Assembly: GCF_012933555.1 (NCBI RefSeq)
Contig: NZ_JABBPK010000001.1
Coordinates: 288,001 to 352,000 of the forward strand
DNA length: 64,000 bases
Reading direction: 5' to 3'
Origin: Niallia alba
GTDB lineage: Bacteria > Bacillota > Bacilli > Bacillales > Cytobacillaceae
In this document: positions 8,157 to 16,362 of the stretch, piece by piece
Layout: each line of letters opens with the position of its first letter
Numbering within the stretch: position 1 is the stretch's first letter
Translations under genes and position numbers: made by a program
Notes under the pieces: generated by a model
Databases searched by the model: none
Seen by the model: only the letters and a program-made list of their open reading frames with translations
Told to the model about the DNA's origin: nothing

Positions 8157-9026
8157 ATGCGAACAGAGCAACAGATGCTAGATTTAGTGTTAAAAGTAGC
8201 GAATGAGGATAATAGAGTGAGAGCTGTTTGTATGAATGGCTCAAGAACAAATCTGAATGTACCGAAAGATGCTTTTCAAGATTTCGATATTGTTTATATA
8301 GTAGATGATATGCAGTCATTTTTGGCTGAACCAGATTGGATTGATGTTTTTGGTGAAAAAATCATCATGCAAACACCAGAAGATTTCTCGCTTTTTCCAG
8401 CAGAGCTTGGTGGAAGATTCACCTATCTTATGTTATTTACAGATGGCAATCGGATAGATTTAATGCTTATTCCAATTGAAGAGAAGGAGAAATACTGTCA
8501 AGAGGATGGACTGACAATTGTTTTGTTCGATAAAGATGGTAGTCTTCCTTATGTGCCACCTAGTACAGATAAGGATTATTGGGTAAAAAAGCCGACAGCC
8601 GAACAGTTTGCTGATTGCTTTAATGAATTTTGGTGGGTCTCTACCTATGTAGTCAAAGGGTTATGGAGACAAGAGATCCTTTATGCGATTGACCATATGA
8701 ATATTGTAAGAGCGATGCTGTTAAAAATGCTGGAATGGAAGGCTGGCATCGAAACAGATTTTTCACTTAGTGTAGGTAAAAACAGTAAGTATTTAAAGCG
8801 ATATATGGATGAGCAAACGTGGCAGAAACTCATGGATACCTACCCGAGTGGAGAGTATAATCAAGTCTGGGAAGCGTTATTTTCGATGACAGCATTATTT
8901 GAGGAAACAGGATTAGAAGTCGGAAAGCAGTTGAGTTATCGTTATTCAATAAAAGAGGCAGAAAAGGTGAAAAGCTATTTAAAACATGTCCGTACGTTGC
9001 ATCCTAATGCAACAGAGATATATTAA
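8157..9026 (+). CDS. aadK: Aminoglycoside 6-adenylyltransferase (streptomycin resistance)
   Basis: Transfers AMP from ATP to the 6-hydroxyl of streptomycin, inactivating it. 289 aa from the ATG at 8157 behind GGAGGAG; an upstream in-frame ATG at 8106 lacks a ribosome site. The nucleotidyltransferase core shows NGSRTNLN (near residue 28) and the metal-binding DFDIVY pair (near residue 43), and a later RIDLMLIP strand supplies the third acidic residue. Length and sequence resemble B. subtilis AadK (about 284 aa). It stands alone between a bcr1-like repeat and a terminator, as expected of a chromosomal intrinsic-resistance gene. Confidence 0.9.
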   Translation: MRTEQQMLDLVLKVANEDNRVRAVCMNGSRTNLNVPKDAFQDFDIVYIVDDMQSFLAEPDWIDVFGEKIIMQTPEDFSLFPAELGGRFTYLMLFTDGNRIDLMLIPIEEKEKYCQEDGLTIVLFDKDGSLPYVPPSTDKDYWVKKPTAEQFADCFNEFWWVSTYVVKGLWRQEILYAIDHMNIVRAMLLKMLEWKAGIETDFSLSVGKNSKYLKRYMDEQTWQKLMDTYPSGEYNQVWEALFSMTALFEETGLEVGKQLSYRYSIKEAEKVKSYLKHVRTLHPNATEIY

Positions 9027-9035
9027 GGGTTTTTT

Positions 9036-9073
9036 GGGCGGTTCTTTTGCATCAGCAGATTAACCGCCCTTTT
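9036..9073 (+). terminator. Terminator after aadK
   Basis: GGGCGGTT (9036-9043) pairs with AACCGCCC (9062-9069), followed by TTTT, ten bases after the aadK stop. The arm GGGCGGTTCTTTTGC looks distantly like the GGGACGGTTCT repeat family. Confidence 0.75.
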
Positions 9074-9102
9074 CACTCGCGTAGTAATGGGTGTCTTAAT
9101 TT

Positions 9103-9579
9103 TTAAATAAAAAGCTGAATATCTGATTTCAAAGCATCCTCCAGATAGACCTTGGCATCGACAATTTCGACTTCTGGATAAAACTCTTCTTGCTTAAATC
9201 CGAGTATATCAACAGATAGTTTGCAGGCAAGAAACTTTACTTGTTTCTTTCGTGCACCTTTTAAGAAGGCTATCAATGGCGGGGCATCTTCATCTTCAAG
9301 CATTTCTTTCATCATTGCTTTACCTAGACCAGCATAATTCATTTTAGATAAAGGAAGTTGCTCAATGTCTTTGGGAGTGAGAGTACTAAACATTTTTTCA
9401 TAGAGTGACTTGCCTTCCATATCGATTTTTTCTGGGTCTCTAAGCAATAAGAGCCCCCAAAAGGTGAAAAACATTGTTACTTCGATATTTATTTCCCGGG
9501 CACTATTGGCCAAGATTAAACCAGCCATTGCTTTATCATAATCACCACTGAACATTAACAAATTTAATCTTTTTTCCAT
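9103..9579 (-). CDS. DsrE/DsrF-like family protein
   Basis: 158 aa cytoplasmic protein of the DsrE/F/H fold (COG2210 group). The first strand and glycine loop read LNLLMFSGDYDKAMAGLILANSA. The segment VKFLACKLSVDILG near residue 115 holds the single conserved Cys (FLACKLS), the position that carries persulfide in sulfur-relay members. B. subtilis YrkE is a comparable protein. No sulfur gene is adjacent, so the partner is unknown. Start at 9579 behind AAGGGA. Confidence 0.8.
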   Translation of the reverse strand: MEKRLNLLMFSGDYDKAMAGLILANSAREINIEVTMFFTFWGLLLLRDPEKIDMEGKSLYEKMFSTLTPKDIEQLPLSKMNYAGLGKAMMKEMLEDEDAPPLIAFLKGARKKQVKFLACKLSVDILGFKQEEFYPEVEIVDAKVYLEDALKSDIQLFI

Positions 9580-9706
9580 TGAATAATCCCTTCTTTGTTT
9601 TAGAATATCCTTAGCTTTTTTTAAAATGATGTTTGATATGCGGACTTCACTAGATTGTCATAATTCCGGAACGGAAGATGAATAAACTATTAAGGGGATG
9701 ATTAGG

Positions 9707-10186
9707 ATGTTGTATCGAAAATTTACTGTAAATGATTTTGAGTTATATTTTCAGCTAGTATCTGATAAACGAGTGATGGCACAGATTACAGAGCGAGCCA
9801 TTCCATTAGAAGAAGCAAAAGCGAACTTCGAGAAGTTAGTAACTCGCAATGAAAGGGATCATGTCTTTGGGTCATATGCCTTTTTTCAACCAGAAACAGA
9901 AGTGTTTATTGGGCTTGGGCATTTGACTTTAGACGAACAAAAGTCTGATGAGGCAGAACTTGGCTATATGCTTTTGCCAGAACAATGGGGAAAGGGATAT
10001 GGCAGTACGATTGCGGGGATATTAATGTCATTAATGGAGCAAACAAATGTAAGGGTTATAAAAGCCATTATAGATCCGGCTAACAAGGCTTCGAGAAAAA
10101 TATTAATGAATAAAGGCTTTTCTTCAGATTGGGTGGGGGAGATGGATGGCTTACCAGGAGAGATTTTGAAGAAGGAACTAAGATGA
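9707..10186 (+). CDS. GNAT-family N-acetyltransferase (RimJ/RimL type)
   Basis: 159 aa, starting at the second ATG (9707), which is 8 nt from AAGGGG; the ATG at 9698 sits on the ribosome site itself. The acetyl-CoA loop reads PEQWGKGYGSTIAG near residue 95, and the C-terminal motif ANKASRKILMNKGF near residue 125 is typical of RimJ/RimL-like enzymes. The stop overlaps the next start as ATGA, so the two acetyltransferases are probably translated together. Substrate unknown. Confidence 0.85.
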   Translation: MLYRKFTVNDFELYFQLVSDKRVMAQITERAIPLEEAKANFEKLVTRNERDHVFGSYAFFQPETEVFIGLGHLTLDEQKSDEAELGYMLLPEQWGKGYGSTIAGILMSLMEQTNVRVIKAIIDPANKASRKILMNKGFSSDWVGEMDGLPGEILKKELR

Positions 10187-10728
10187 TACCTATTACAATT
10201 AAAAGACCAACAATAGACGATGTTGATTTATTGCATGATTTTTTCAAGCTTGTAATAACGGATACCTTTCAGAAAGAAGGGATAAAAGATCAAACGGGGG
10301 ATTTACTTGCCGAAATAGAAACGAAGAAACGTTATCTTGCAATCGATTTGGAAAGCAACGGGGAGGAACGGTATTTTTTAATTGCTAAACTAGAGGATTT
10401 AATAATTGGTACAATTGAATTCGGTCCTTCTAGTGCGCTTATTTGTCAATGTACCAACGATCAATTAAAAGATGTAAAGGAAGTAGGTACGATATTTGTA
10501 CACCCACACTATCAACAAAGAGGCATTGGAAGTCTTCTATTGAAGGAAATTTATAAGGAGATGGATAAAAGAGGAGTAGAGGCATTCTGCTTAGATAGCG
10601 GTTATGTTCATGCACAGCTTGTTTGGAAAAAGAAGTTTGGAACTCCTGACTATATCTTTAAGGATTATTGGGATATAGGGTATGACCATATGATTTGGAA
10701 GTTAAGTATACGGGAAGTTAGGAAATAA
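10183..10728 (+). CDS. GNAT-family N-acetyltransferase
   Basis: 181 aa, starting at the ATG that overlaps the preceding stop, with GAAGGA upstream. An alternative start at 10129 would overlap the first gene by 58 bases. The acetyl-CoA binding loop is VHPHYQQRGIGSLLLKEIY near residue 105. Its C-terminus (VHAQLVWKKKFGTPDYIFKDYW) differs from the first enzyme, so this is a distinct family member and not a duplication. Confidence 0.82.
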   Translation: MIPITIKRPTIDDVDLLHDFFKLVITDTFQKEGIKDQTGDLLAEIETKKRYLAIDLESNGEERYFLIAKLEDLIIGTIEFGPSSALICQCTNDQLKDVKEVGTIFVHPHYQQRGIGSLLLKEIYKEMDKRGVEAFCLDSGYVHAQLVWKKKFGTPDYIFKDYWDIGYDHMIWKLSIREVRK

Positions 10729-10762
10729 GAAGGTTGTTTTTAGAATATTCATTAAAAAGTGG

Positions 10763-10791
10763 TTGAGAACTTTTGATGATTCCCGTATTAT
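10763..10791 (+). promoter_or_regulatory. Sigma-A promoter of brnQ
   Basis: TTGAGA (10763-10768), a 17-bp spacer and TATTAT (10786-10791), followed by a GAAGGAG ribosome site and the brnQ start at 10830. No CodY or T-box signal was recognised here. Confidence 0.6.
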
Positions 10792-10829
10792 CTAATTTAT
10801 ATGCATTTTTATGAAGGAGTATTAGAACT

Positions 10830-12158
10830 ATGCAATCAAGAATTTCTTTATCAACGTATGCTCTAATTGGGACGATGCTTTTCGGTATGTTTTTTGGAGC
10901 AGGCAATTTAATTTTTCCTATTCAGCTTGGACAGCTTGCTGGAACAAATTTCTGGCTTGCGCTAGCTGGTTTTTTAGTTACGGCAATTGGCCTTCCGTTT
11001 CTCGGGATATTAGCAATTGGATTATCAGGGAGTAATGGGGTACGTGAGCTTTCGAATCGGGTTCATCCAGTATTCGGCTTTCTATTTTCTCTCTTTCTTT
11101 ACTTAACGATTGGCCCATTTTTTGCTATTCCACGCACAGCAACGGTTCCATTTGCTGTAGGGATTGAACCATATGTAGGGGATGGACATATCGCTCTATT
11201 TTTGGCTATTTTTAGTTTTCTTTTCTTTTTACTGGTTTACTATTTTTCATTAAATCCAGCAAAAATTATGGATGTGATAGGAAAATATTTAACGCCTGCT
11301 TTTTTACTGTTTTTATTTCTATTAATAATTATAAGCCTTGTTCGTCCAATGGGGAGTTTTCAAGAGCCGCAAGGAACTTATCTAAATAATGCTTTTATGA
11401 CAGGGTTTAAAGAAGGATACAATACGATGGATGCTCTAGCATCTCTTGCTTTTGGGATTGTTGTTATTAATGCAATTAAAGCGAAAGGGATTAGTGATGT
11501 AAAAAGTATTGCTAAAACGACATGGAAATCAGGAATATTTGCTATGTTGTTAATGATGCTGATTTACGGATTTATCACATATATGGGGTCTTCAAGTGTA
11601 CAAGCTGTGGGAATGTTTGAAAATGGCGGGCTCATCTTTGCAGCTGTTGCTAAACACTATTTTGGATCTTTCGGTGGAATTTTGCTCGCAATTATTATTG
11701 TACTTGCATGTTTAAAAACAAGCATAGGACTGATAACGTCTTGTAGTGAATTTTTTCATGAAGCATTTCCGAAGATTAGCTATAAAAGCTTTGTGTTTAT
11801 CCTATGTGCAGTTTCTTTCTTATTTGCAAATCTAGGCTTAAACAAAATTATTCAATTTGCTGTACCTGTGCTTATGTTTTTATATCCTTTAGCAATTGTG
11901 CTTATCGTACTTGCACTTGTTTCTCCATTATTCAAAGGAAAGCAGAGTGTGTACTTAATGGCGATGGTATTAACGTTTTTTGTAAGTATACTGGATGGTT
12001 ATCAGGCACTTGTTAAGAGTATGCCAGAAGCTAAGCTTATGTTCTTTAATCAGATTGGGGCATTTTACGAGAACATACTCCCATTTTACGATCTAGGATT
12101 AGGCTGGATAGTACCCGCACTTGTCGGTGCAGTGATTGGGTATTTTATTCATAAATAG
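10830..12158 (+). CDS. brnQ: Branched-chain amino acid:cation symporter BrnQ
   Basis: 442 aa membrane protein of the LIVCS family, importing leucine, isoleucine and valine with Na+ or H+. It has about 12 hydrophobic segments, and the N-terminal signature ALIGTMLFGMFFGAGNLIFP (residues 11-30) is diagnostic. Length is normal for BrnQ. Single gene with its own promoter at 10763-10791, ended by the palindromic repeat at 12162-12217. Confidence 0.93.
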   Translation: MQSRISLSTYALIGTMLFGMFFGAGNLIFPIQLGQLAGTNFWLALAGFLVTAIGLPFLGILAIGLSGSNGVRELSNRVHPVFGFLFSLFLYLTIGPFFAIPRTATVPFAVGIEPYVGDGHIALFLAIFSFLFFLLVYYFSLNPAKIMDVIGKYLTPAFLLFLFLLIIISLVRPMGSFQEPQGTYLNNAFMTGFKEGYNTMDALASLAFGIVVINAIKAKGISDVKSIAKTTWKSGIFAMLLMMLIYGFITYMGSSSVQAVGMFENGGLIFAAVAKHYFGSFGGILLAIIIVLACLKTSIGLITSCSEFFHEAFPKISYKSFVFILCAVSFLFANLGLNKIIQFAVPVLMFLYPLAIVLIVLALVSPLFKGKQSVYLMAMVLTFFVSILDGYQALVKSMPEAKLMFFNQIGAFYENILPFYDLGLGWIVPALVGAVIGYFIHK

Positions 12159-12161
12159 GAC

Positions 12162-12217
12162 GCAGAGGGGCGGTTCGCCTGCTTCCCTTTTTGGGGGGCG
12201 GAAGAACCGTCCTCTGC
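12162..12217. repeat. REPIN-like palindrome (GGGACGGTTCT family), copy 1, acting as shared terminator
   Basis: GCAGAGGGGCGGTTC (12162-12176) faces GAACCGTCCTCTGC (12204-12217). Inner CTTCC and GGAAG arms are also present. It fills the gap between the convergent brnQ and NTF2-like genes, so the strong hairpin may also terminate both. Confidence 0.75.
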
Positions 12218-12556
12218 TTATTCTAAATCAGCTTCTAAATTTGCAATAAATCCAGAGGAGTTAAGGGTGAATTTAAATAGCCCGTTAATTTCTTCACCTG
12301 GGAAATTACCTGTGAATAAGACTTTCATGTCGATAATATTTTCAGATGTGGTATATGTTAATACTTTTGTTTGTGTTTGGTAATTGATGAAGTATGTTTC
12401 AAAGTAATGCTGAATTTCCTTTTTTCCAACGAGCGCTTTTCCTAATGAGTCTTCCTTGATAATAGCATCCTCAGAAAATGTTGCTAAGTATCCTTGAGTA
12501 TCGTAGTTATTTGACACATTGATATAGTCAGATATGATTTGGGGAAGTTTATCCAT
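12218..12556 (-). CDS. NTF2-like / SnoaL-like small protein
   Basis: 112 aa protein with the NTF2-like cone fold pattern: an N-terminal helix (ISDYINVSNNYDTQGYLATFSEDAII) followed by strands ending in GLFKFTLNSSGFIANLEADL. Such proteins are enzymes or ligand binders; no catalytic residues can be assigned here. It lies downstream of the WYL regulator on the same strand, with a candidate operator (12627-12642) before it, so it may be a target of that regulator. Confidence 0.7.
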   Translation of the reverse strand: MDKLPQIISDYINVSNNYDTQGYLATFSEDAIIKEDSLGKALVGKKEIQHYFETYFINYQTQTKVLTYTTSENIIDMKVLFTGNFPGEEINGLFKFTLNSSGFIANLEADLE

Positions 12557-12626
12557 AGTGTTGAAACCTCACTTTTCAAAATAGTATTTTGCTTTGTGTA
12601 CATGGTCTACTTTAACCCCCAATACC

Positions 12627-12642
12627 TGACAACATTATGTCA
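12627..12642. promoter_or_regulatory. Candidate operator TGACA-N6-TGTCA
   Basis: TGACAACATTATGTCA is a perfect 5-6-5 inverted repeat 70 nt upstream of the NTF2-like start and just past the WYL regulator stop. A similar site (TGACACGCTGTAGTCA, one mismatch) lies upstream of the regulator at 13634-13649. Two sites around one regulator suggest they are its operators. Confidence 0.45.
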
Positions 12643-12644
12643 TA

Positions 12645-13574
12645 TTAAGAGTTGGATTTTGTATTTGAATATAGATTGAGCATTTGTTGGATTCTATTCT
12701 TTAATTCTTTCCTTATGTCTGTAGGCTCAATAACCTCTAAATAGTTCCCGTAGGATAAGAGATAGCTGTACAGCCATTCTCCTTTCATATGAGAGATTGT
12801 TATGTGATAAAATCCATCTTTCTCGATTGTAATATGTTCTTCATCGAATTCGTCAAATATACGATAGCTAACCTCAGGGCTAACTCTTAGAACTAAATCG
12901 GCTCGTTCTTGATGGTCATCGTGGAATGGGGGAGAAAACGAAAGAGTTTCAACGTTATCCATTTGTTCTAAATGATCATCTGTTACTTCTATTTTTGACA
13001 TACGATTAATCTTAAAAATTCGAGAAGCTGCTTTATCTAAACAGAAGGCTTCTAAATACCATGATTTGTCCTTAAATAATAATTTCGTAGGGAGAACTCG
13101 TCGGAAGCCTTTGTCTCCATTTGAATTTATATAGTGAAAAGAGATTATTTGACGATCTAATATAGCTTGTTTAAATAGAGAAAAATATTCCTTTTCTTTT
13201 GTGTCACTTCCCCAGGATGAAAAATCTACTTCAATCCATTTTGTATCACTTTTTTTAAATACATGACTCAGTTTCGTTAAGATCTCATCTATTTCTGGAT
13301 AATTTGTAACAGATAGACTTTGGAGGGAAAATAAGATTTCATCTTGTTCTTTTTCTAAAAGAAGTGACTTGTTCAATATAAACTGGTCCATCAAGGTAAT
13401 TCCTCCGCCTTTACCTTGGGTCGTATAGATAGGGATACCTGATTCAGTAAGTGTTTCAATGTCGCGGTAAATCGTTCGAACAGAAACTTCGAACTTTTCG
13501 GCTAATTCGTTTGCCGTTATGGATTTTTTTTCTAGTAAGATATATACAATTTGAAACAATCTACTTATTTTCAT
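12645..13574 (-). CDS. YafY-type transcriptional regulator (HTH + WYL domain)
   Basis: 309 aa. The N-terminal HTH_11 domain (MKISRLFQIVYILLEKKSIT and VSVRTIYRDIETL, residues 1-50) binds DNA. The middle and C-terminal region (from about residue 140) is a WYL ligand-sensing domain, with RQIISFHYINSNGDKG, and KSWYLEAFCLD supplying the W-Y-L core. Such regulators usually control adjacent genes. Upstream lie two inverted repeats (13631-13652 and 13656-13693), and the remains of a short-chain dehydrogenase gene on the divergent strand, a likely former target. Confidence 0.88.
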   Translation of the reverse strand: MKISRLFQIVYILLEKKSITANELAEKFEVSVRTIYRDIETLTESGIPIYTTQGKGGGITLMDQFILNKSLLLEKEQDEILFSLQSLSVTNYPEIDEILTKLSHVFKKSDTKWIEVDFSSWGSDTKEKEYFSLFKQAILDRQIISFHYINSNGDKGFRRVLPTKLLFKDKSWYLEAFCLDKAASRIFKINRMSKIEVTDDHLEQMDNVETLSFSPPFHDDHQERADLVLRVSPEVSYRIFDEFDEEHITIEKDGFYHITISHMKGEWLYSYLLSYGNYLEVIEPTDIRKELKNRIQQMLNLYSNTKSNS

Positions 13575-13630
13575 GTGTAAAAAGTCCTCTCCTTATCAAT
13601 GTTATTAATTCAGTTAAAAATGTTTTATAA

Positions 13631-13652
13631 ATATGACACGCTGTAGTCATAT
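13631..13652. promoter_or_regulatory. Candidate WYL-regulator operator
   Basis: ATATGAC and GTCATAT form a 7-bp inverted repeat; inside it TGACACGCTGTAGTCA resembles the site at 12627-12642. It lies 57 nt upstream of the regulator start. Confidence 0.45.
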
Positions 13653-13655
13653 TAT

Positions 13656-13693
13656 ACTCACTATATTTGAAAGGTAAGTAAAATATAGTGAGT
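13656..13693. promoter_or_regulatory. 13-bp perfect inverted repeat in the divergent control region
   Basis: ACTCACTATATTT (13656-13668) and AAATATAGTGAGT (13681-13693) pair perfectly around 12 nt. It lies between the WYL regulator and the broken dehydrogenase on the other strand. The long arms suit an operator; no T-run marks it as a terminator. Confidence 0.5.
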
Positions 13694-13702
13694 AGATAGG
13701 AA

Positions 13703-13903
13703 GGATCAAATAAAGGCGAAATTATAATTATCACAGGAGCTTCCAGCGGAATTGAGAAAGCTATAGCAATTGCTTTCAGAAAAGGGGGAAAAATCGTTCT
13801 TGCTGTAAGAAAAGAAGATTGTCTCCAAACGAATGTACCCCCTTTTCATTATTCAAAGAAAGGAGAAGAGGAATCAGAAGATGACATGATGTTGTCAGGT
13901 TAA
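13703..13903 (+). pseudogene. Remnant of a short-chain dehydrogenase (N-terminal fragment)
   Basis: In one frame the sequence reads ITGASSGIEKAIAIAFRKGG then KIVLAVRK, the Rossmann N-terminus of an SDR enzyme in which the usual GIG is GIE. There is no start codon in frame (a TAG lies just upstream). After about 40 residues the similarity ends in an unrelated 25-residue tail. The start side appears frameshifted, and the catalytic YxxxK part is absent. It follows a WYL regulator divergently, an arrangement common for regulator/SDR pairs. Confidence 0.65.
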
Positions 13904-13965
13904 TTAGTTTATACTAAATTTATATTACTATTTGATGATTTCATGGAAAGAGGATGGGGAAATAG

Positions 13966-14564
13966 ATGGAAACTAGATGTGCATGGGCAAATTCGAGTGA
14001 TTTGATGCGAGAATATCATGATAAAGAGTGGTGTGTTCCAAGTAATAATGATCAATATTTGTTTGAAATGCTAGTACTTGAAGGAGCACAGGCTGGATTA
14101 TCTTGGTCTATTGTATTAAAAAAGCGCGAGGCATATAGGAAGGCTTTTCATCATTTCGATTTAAAGTACTGTGCGAACCTGACAGAAATAGAAATGGAAA
14201 ATATCCGAACCAATACGGAAGTTGTTAAACATCTGTTAAAGATTAAGTCAGTTAAAAGCAATGCAATAGCAATTATGGAAATTCAACGAGAATACGGCAG
14301 TTTTGCAAAATTTTTATGGTCCTATGTAGACGGAAAACCAATCATATCAAATTGGCAGTATGATAGCCAAATCCCGGCAGAAACCGATCTTTCAAAAAAA
14401 GTCAGCAAAGATTTGAAAAAAAGGGGCTTCAAATTCGTCGGTCCTGTAACCATCTATTCCTATCTGCAAGCATTGGGGTAGTCAACGATCACATTACTAG
14501 TTGTGCTTTTCATGGGAATAAAGGGAAGCATGGGGACGGCTCTACTGATTCCCTTAATAATTGA
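13966..14564 (+). pseudogene. tag: DNA-3-methyladenine glycosylase I, frameshifted near the 3' end
   Basis: The continuous frame 13966-14481 gives 171 aa of Tag: Cys5, YHDKEW with His18 and LEGAQAGLSW with the catalytic-type Glu39. It stops at YLQALG, before the conserved C-terminus. Shifting one base after the GGGG at about 14476 continues as VVNDHITSC, which contains the His and Cys that complete the family's zinc site, and ends at 14564. So one base, most simply a G, is missing. The shifted tail runs into a GGGACGG repeat. It is either a true inactivating mutation or a base-calling error in the G-run. Confidence 0.8.
14521..14555. repeat. REP-like palindrome (GGGACGG family), copy 2, short form
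   Basis: AAGGGAA (14521-14527) and TTCCCTT (14549-14555) enclose GGGGACGGCTCTACTG. This is a single-unit form of the paired repeats at 14937, 18074 and 20994. Confidence 0.65.
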
Positions 14565-14580
14565 AATCAAAGGGATCGTT

Positions 14581-14935
14581 ATGAATAAAGAGAGCAAGGA
14601 AATAGATTTTACTGAAGCGCTGGAGCAAGCAAAATATATCCGTGGTTTATATAACCAGATGGAACAGTTAAGTATTGGAAGGAAATGGACAATGCAAGAA
14701 GATATGCTCGGGTTTTCAACAGATGTTGGTGTACTAGGACGCTTTAGTGATGGCAAGCAGTGGTACATGGGGGTATGCTGGAGACGAAAAGGAAGAACTT
14801 AAGCACAAGTTGTCCGGTGGATTATGGTATTAAGTAATCATCTAGATATTGATATAACAAAAGAATACCAAGCTTTTATAACCAAGCTCGATACAAACCT
14901 TACAAAGAGCATAAAGGAAGCGGAGGAAGGAAGCA
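14581..14935 (+). pseudogene. Broken MazG-like protein gene
   Basis: From ATG 14581 the frame reads a helical protein (TEALEQAKYIRGLYNQMEQL, KWTMQEDMLGFSTDVGVLGR) of the kind found in MazG-like nucleotide pyrophosphohydrolase relatives. The frame then breaks at about 14775. A second frame continues GDEKEELKHKLSGGLWY and a third gives LSNHLDIDITKEYQAFITKL up to about 14925, where the REP-like repeat begins. The three pieces in order make one protein, so at least two frameshifts are present. Family assignment is by pattern only. Confidence 0.6.
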
Positions 14936-14936
14936 G

Positions 14937-15016
14937 AGGGACGGTTCTACTGATCCCTCGCTTTTTTTGTTCACATACTAAGAAAAACGATCAAGGGAAG
15001 CGAAAGAACCGTCCCT
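14937..15016. repeat. REPIN-like palindrome, copy 3
   Basis: AGGGACGGTTCT (14937-14948) and AGAACCGTCCCT (15005-15016) are perfect arms, with inner TCCCTCGCTT and AAGGGAAGCG arms. It lies between the broken MazG-like gene and the convergent SDR gene, where it could also terminate transcription. Confidence 0.75.
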
Positions 15017-15020
15017 ATGA

Positions 15021-15983
15021 TCACTTAAATAAATGAGGAGTTTCTTCCCATAACTTAAGTGCAGTTCCTTTATCTATAGCCCAAGGTTTGACGCCGACTC
15101 GATTTTGATTACTATCGTCTGTGGCTAAAGGAGCTAAATCTCCATTTTCGCAATAAACCCCGCCATATCCTGCTAATTGTGGGCTTGTTGCACACCAAAC
15201 AATGGTTGCGGCACCTTCTTTTATTGTTTTATGTTCATTGTTATAGCTATCGTAACCACGTTCTCCGTTTTTATTGATTGCTCCCATTGCGGACAATTCT
15301 TCATCTGTTAAATTATGAGAAAGGTTTGTAACGATACTTCCTGGATGTACCGCGAAGGAGCGGATATTGTCTTTTTTATACAGTTCATCAAGAGCTACGC
15401 TAAATAATGAAACAGCTGTTTTGGATTGTCCATAAGCCACCCACTTATCATAAGGCGTGTGTGTAAAGTTAGGGTCCTCAAAATGAAAAGGAGAAAACCA
15501 GTGTGCTCTTGAGGTTAAATGGACAACTCTCGCTCCATTCGCTTGCTTTAGTTCGGGAAGCAACGCTTTTGTTAAAAAGTAATGGCCTAAATAATTTGTT
15601 GCTATTTGTAGTTCATTTCCCAAGCTATCATAGGATAGAGGAGTAGCCATGATTCCGGCACTATTAATTAGTATCTCTAATTTTTGATGATTTTTTTTGA
15701 ACCATTGGCTGAATGAGTTTATGGAATCCCTGTTGCTTAAATCAAATGAAGCAGGATAAAGCTCAATATTTGGAATTCCAGCTAAAGAAAGTTTAGCCTT
15801 ACCTGGATTTCTTACTGGAATAACAATTGTTACCCCGGCATTTGCTAATGTTTTCGTTGTTTCTAAACCAAGGCCAGCTGCTCCACCAGTAATAATGACC
15901 GTTTTACCTGTTAAATCTATATTTTCAATTACTTCATCTGTCGTTGTTCTTGCTGAATTTCCTGTTAGTAATGGTTGTTGCAT
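15021..15983 (-). CDS. Short-chain dehydrogenase/reductase (retinol-dehydrogenase-like)
   Basis: 320 aa NAD(P)-dependent oxidoreductase. The cofactor loop is TGGAAGLG (near residue 33), NSAGIM is the NAG motif, and the catalytic residues are Ser in TSRAHW and YGQSK. The length and the C-terminal extension after the catalytic site fit the WWOX/retinol-dehydrogenase-like subgroup rather than 250-aa FabG types. It directly follows the MerR-type regulator gene (one-base overlap at 15983) and is probably its main target. Substrate unknown. Confidence 0.85.
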   Translation of the reverse strand: MQQPLLTGNSARTTTDEVIENIDLTGKTVIITGGAAGLGLETTKTLANAGVTIVIPVRNPGKAKLSLAGIPNIELYPASFDLSNRDSINSFSQWFKKNHQKLEILINSAGIMATPLSYDSLGNELQIATNYLGHYFLTKALLPELKQANGARVVHLTSRAHWFSPFHFEDPNFTHTPYDKWVAYGQSKTAVSLFSVALDELYKKDNIRSFAVHPGSIVTNLSHNLTDEELSAMGAINKNGERGYDSYNNEHKTIKEGAATIVWCATSPQLAGYGGVYCENGDLAPLATDDSNQNRVGVKPWAIDKGTALKLWEETPHLFK

Positions 15984-16342
15984 TATTTTCCGCCACCTTT
16001 GAGGGTACTAAAGTGAGAAATTTTGTATTGCACCTTTTCTAAAATTTGCTGGCGTTTGGCTAATTCCGCTTTCATTTTTTCTGCATGTTCCTGTAAAATA
16101 CTATAACATTGCTGGTTATCGTTTTCTTTATAAGCATCTACATACTTTTTAATTTGTTCCAACGGCATATCGGTATCTTTTAAATTAACAATAAATCCTA
16201 AATATTGAACGATATTGTCATCATATACTTTGTAGCCTCTGTCATTTTTCATGGGGGCATCAATGAGTCCCAATTTTTCATAATAACGAATAGTAGGAAT
16301 CGATAAGCCAACAAGCTTAGCAACTTCTGATACTTGATACAT
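15983..16342 (-). CDS. MerR-family transcriptional regulator
   Basis: 119 aa. The N-terminal winged helix begins MYQVSEVAKLVGLSIPTIRYYEK, followed by GLIDAPMKNDRGYKVYD; a coiled-coil dimerisation helix forms the C-terminus. The pattern resembles AdhR-like regulators that control aldehyde or electrophile detoxification genes. A single Cys (NQQCYS, near residue 79) could be a sensor, but this is not established. It is the first gene of an operon with the SDR and is preceded by a 19-bp-spacer promoter with a dyad, as is usual for MerR activators. Confidence 0.88.
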   Translation of the reverse strand: MYQVSEVAKLVGLSIPTIRYYEKLGLIDAPMKNDRGYKVYDDNIVQYLGFIVNLKDTDMPLEQIKKYVDAYKENDNQQCYSILQEHAEKMKAELAKRQQILEKVQYKISHFSTLKGGGK

Positions 16343-16362
16343 TTTCTCACCTCGTATTTTAG

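Noticed and set aside
9036-9073. Seventh copy of the GGGACGG repeat family
   Set aside because: Only part of one arm is similar (GGGCGGTTCTTTTGC) and the second arm follows a normal terminator layout, so it is listed only as the aadK terminator.
14824-15036. Separate 70-codon gene
   Set aside because: Its first part is the third-frame tail of the broken MazG-like gene and its second part is the REP-like palindrome.
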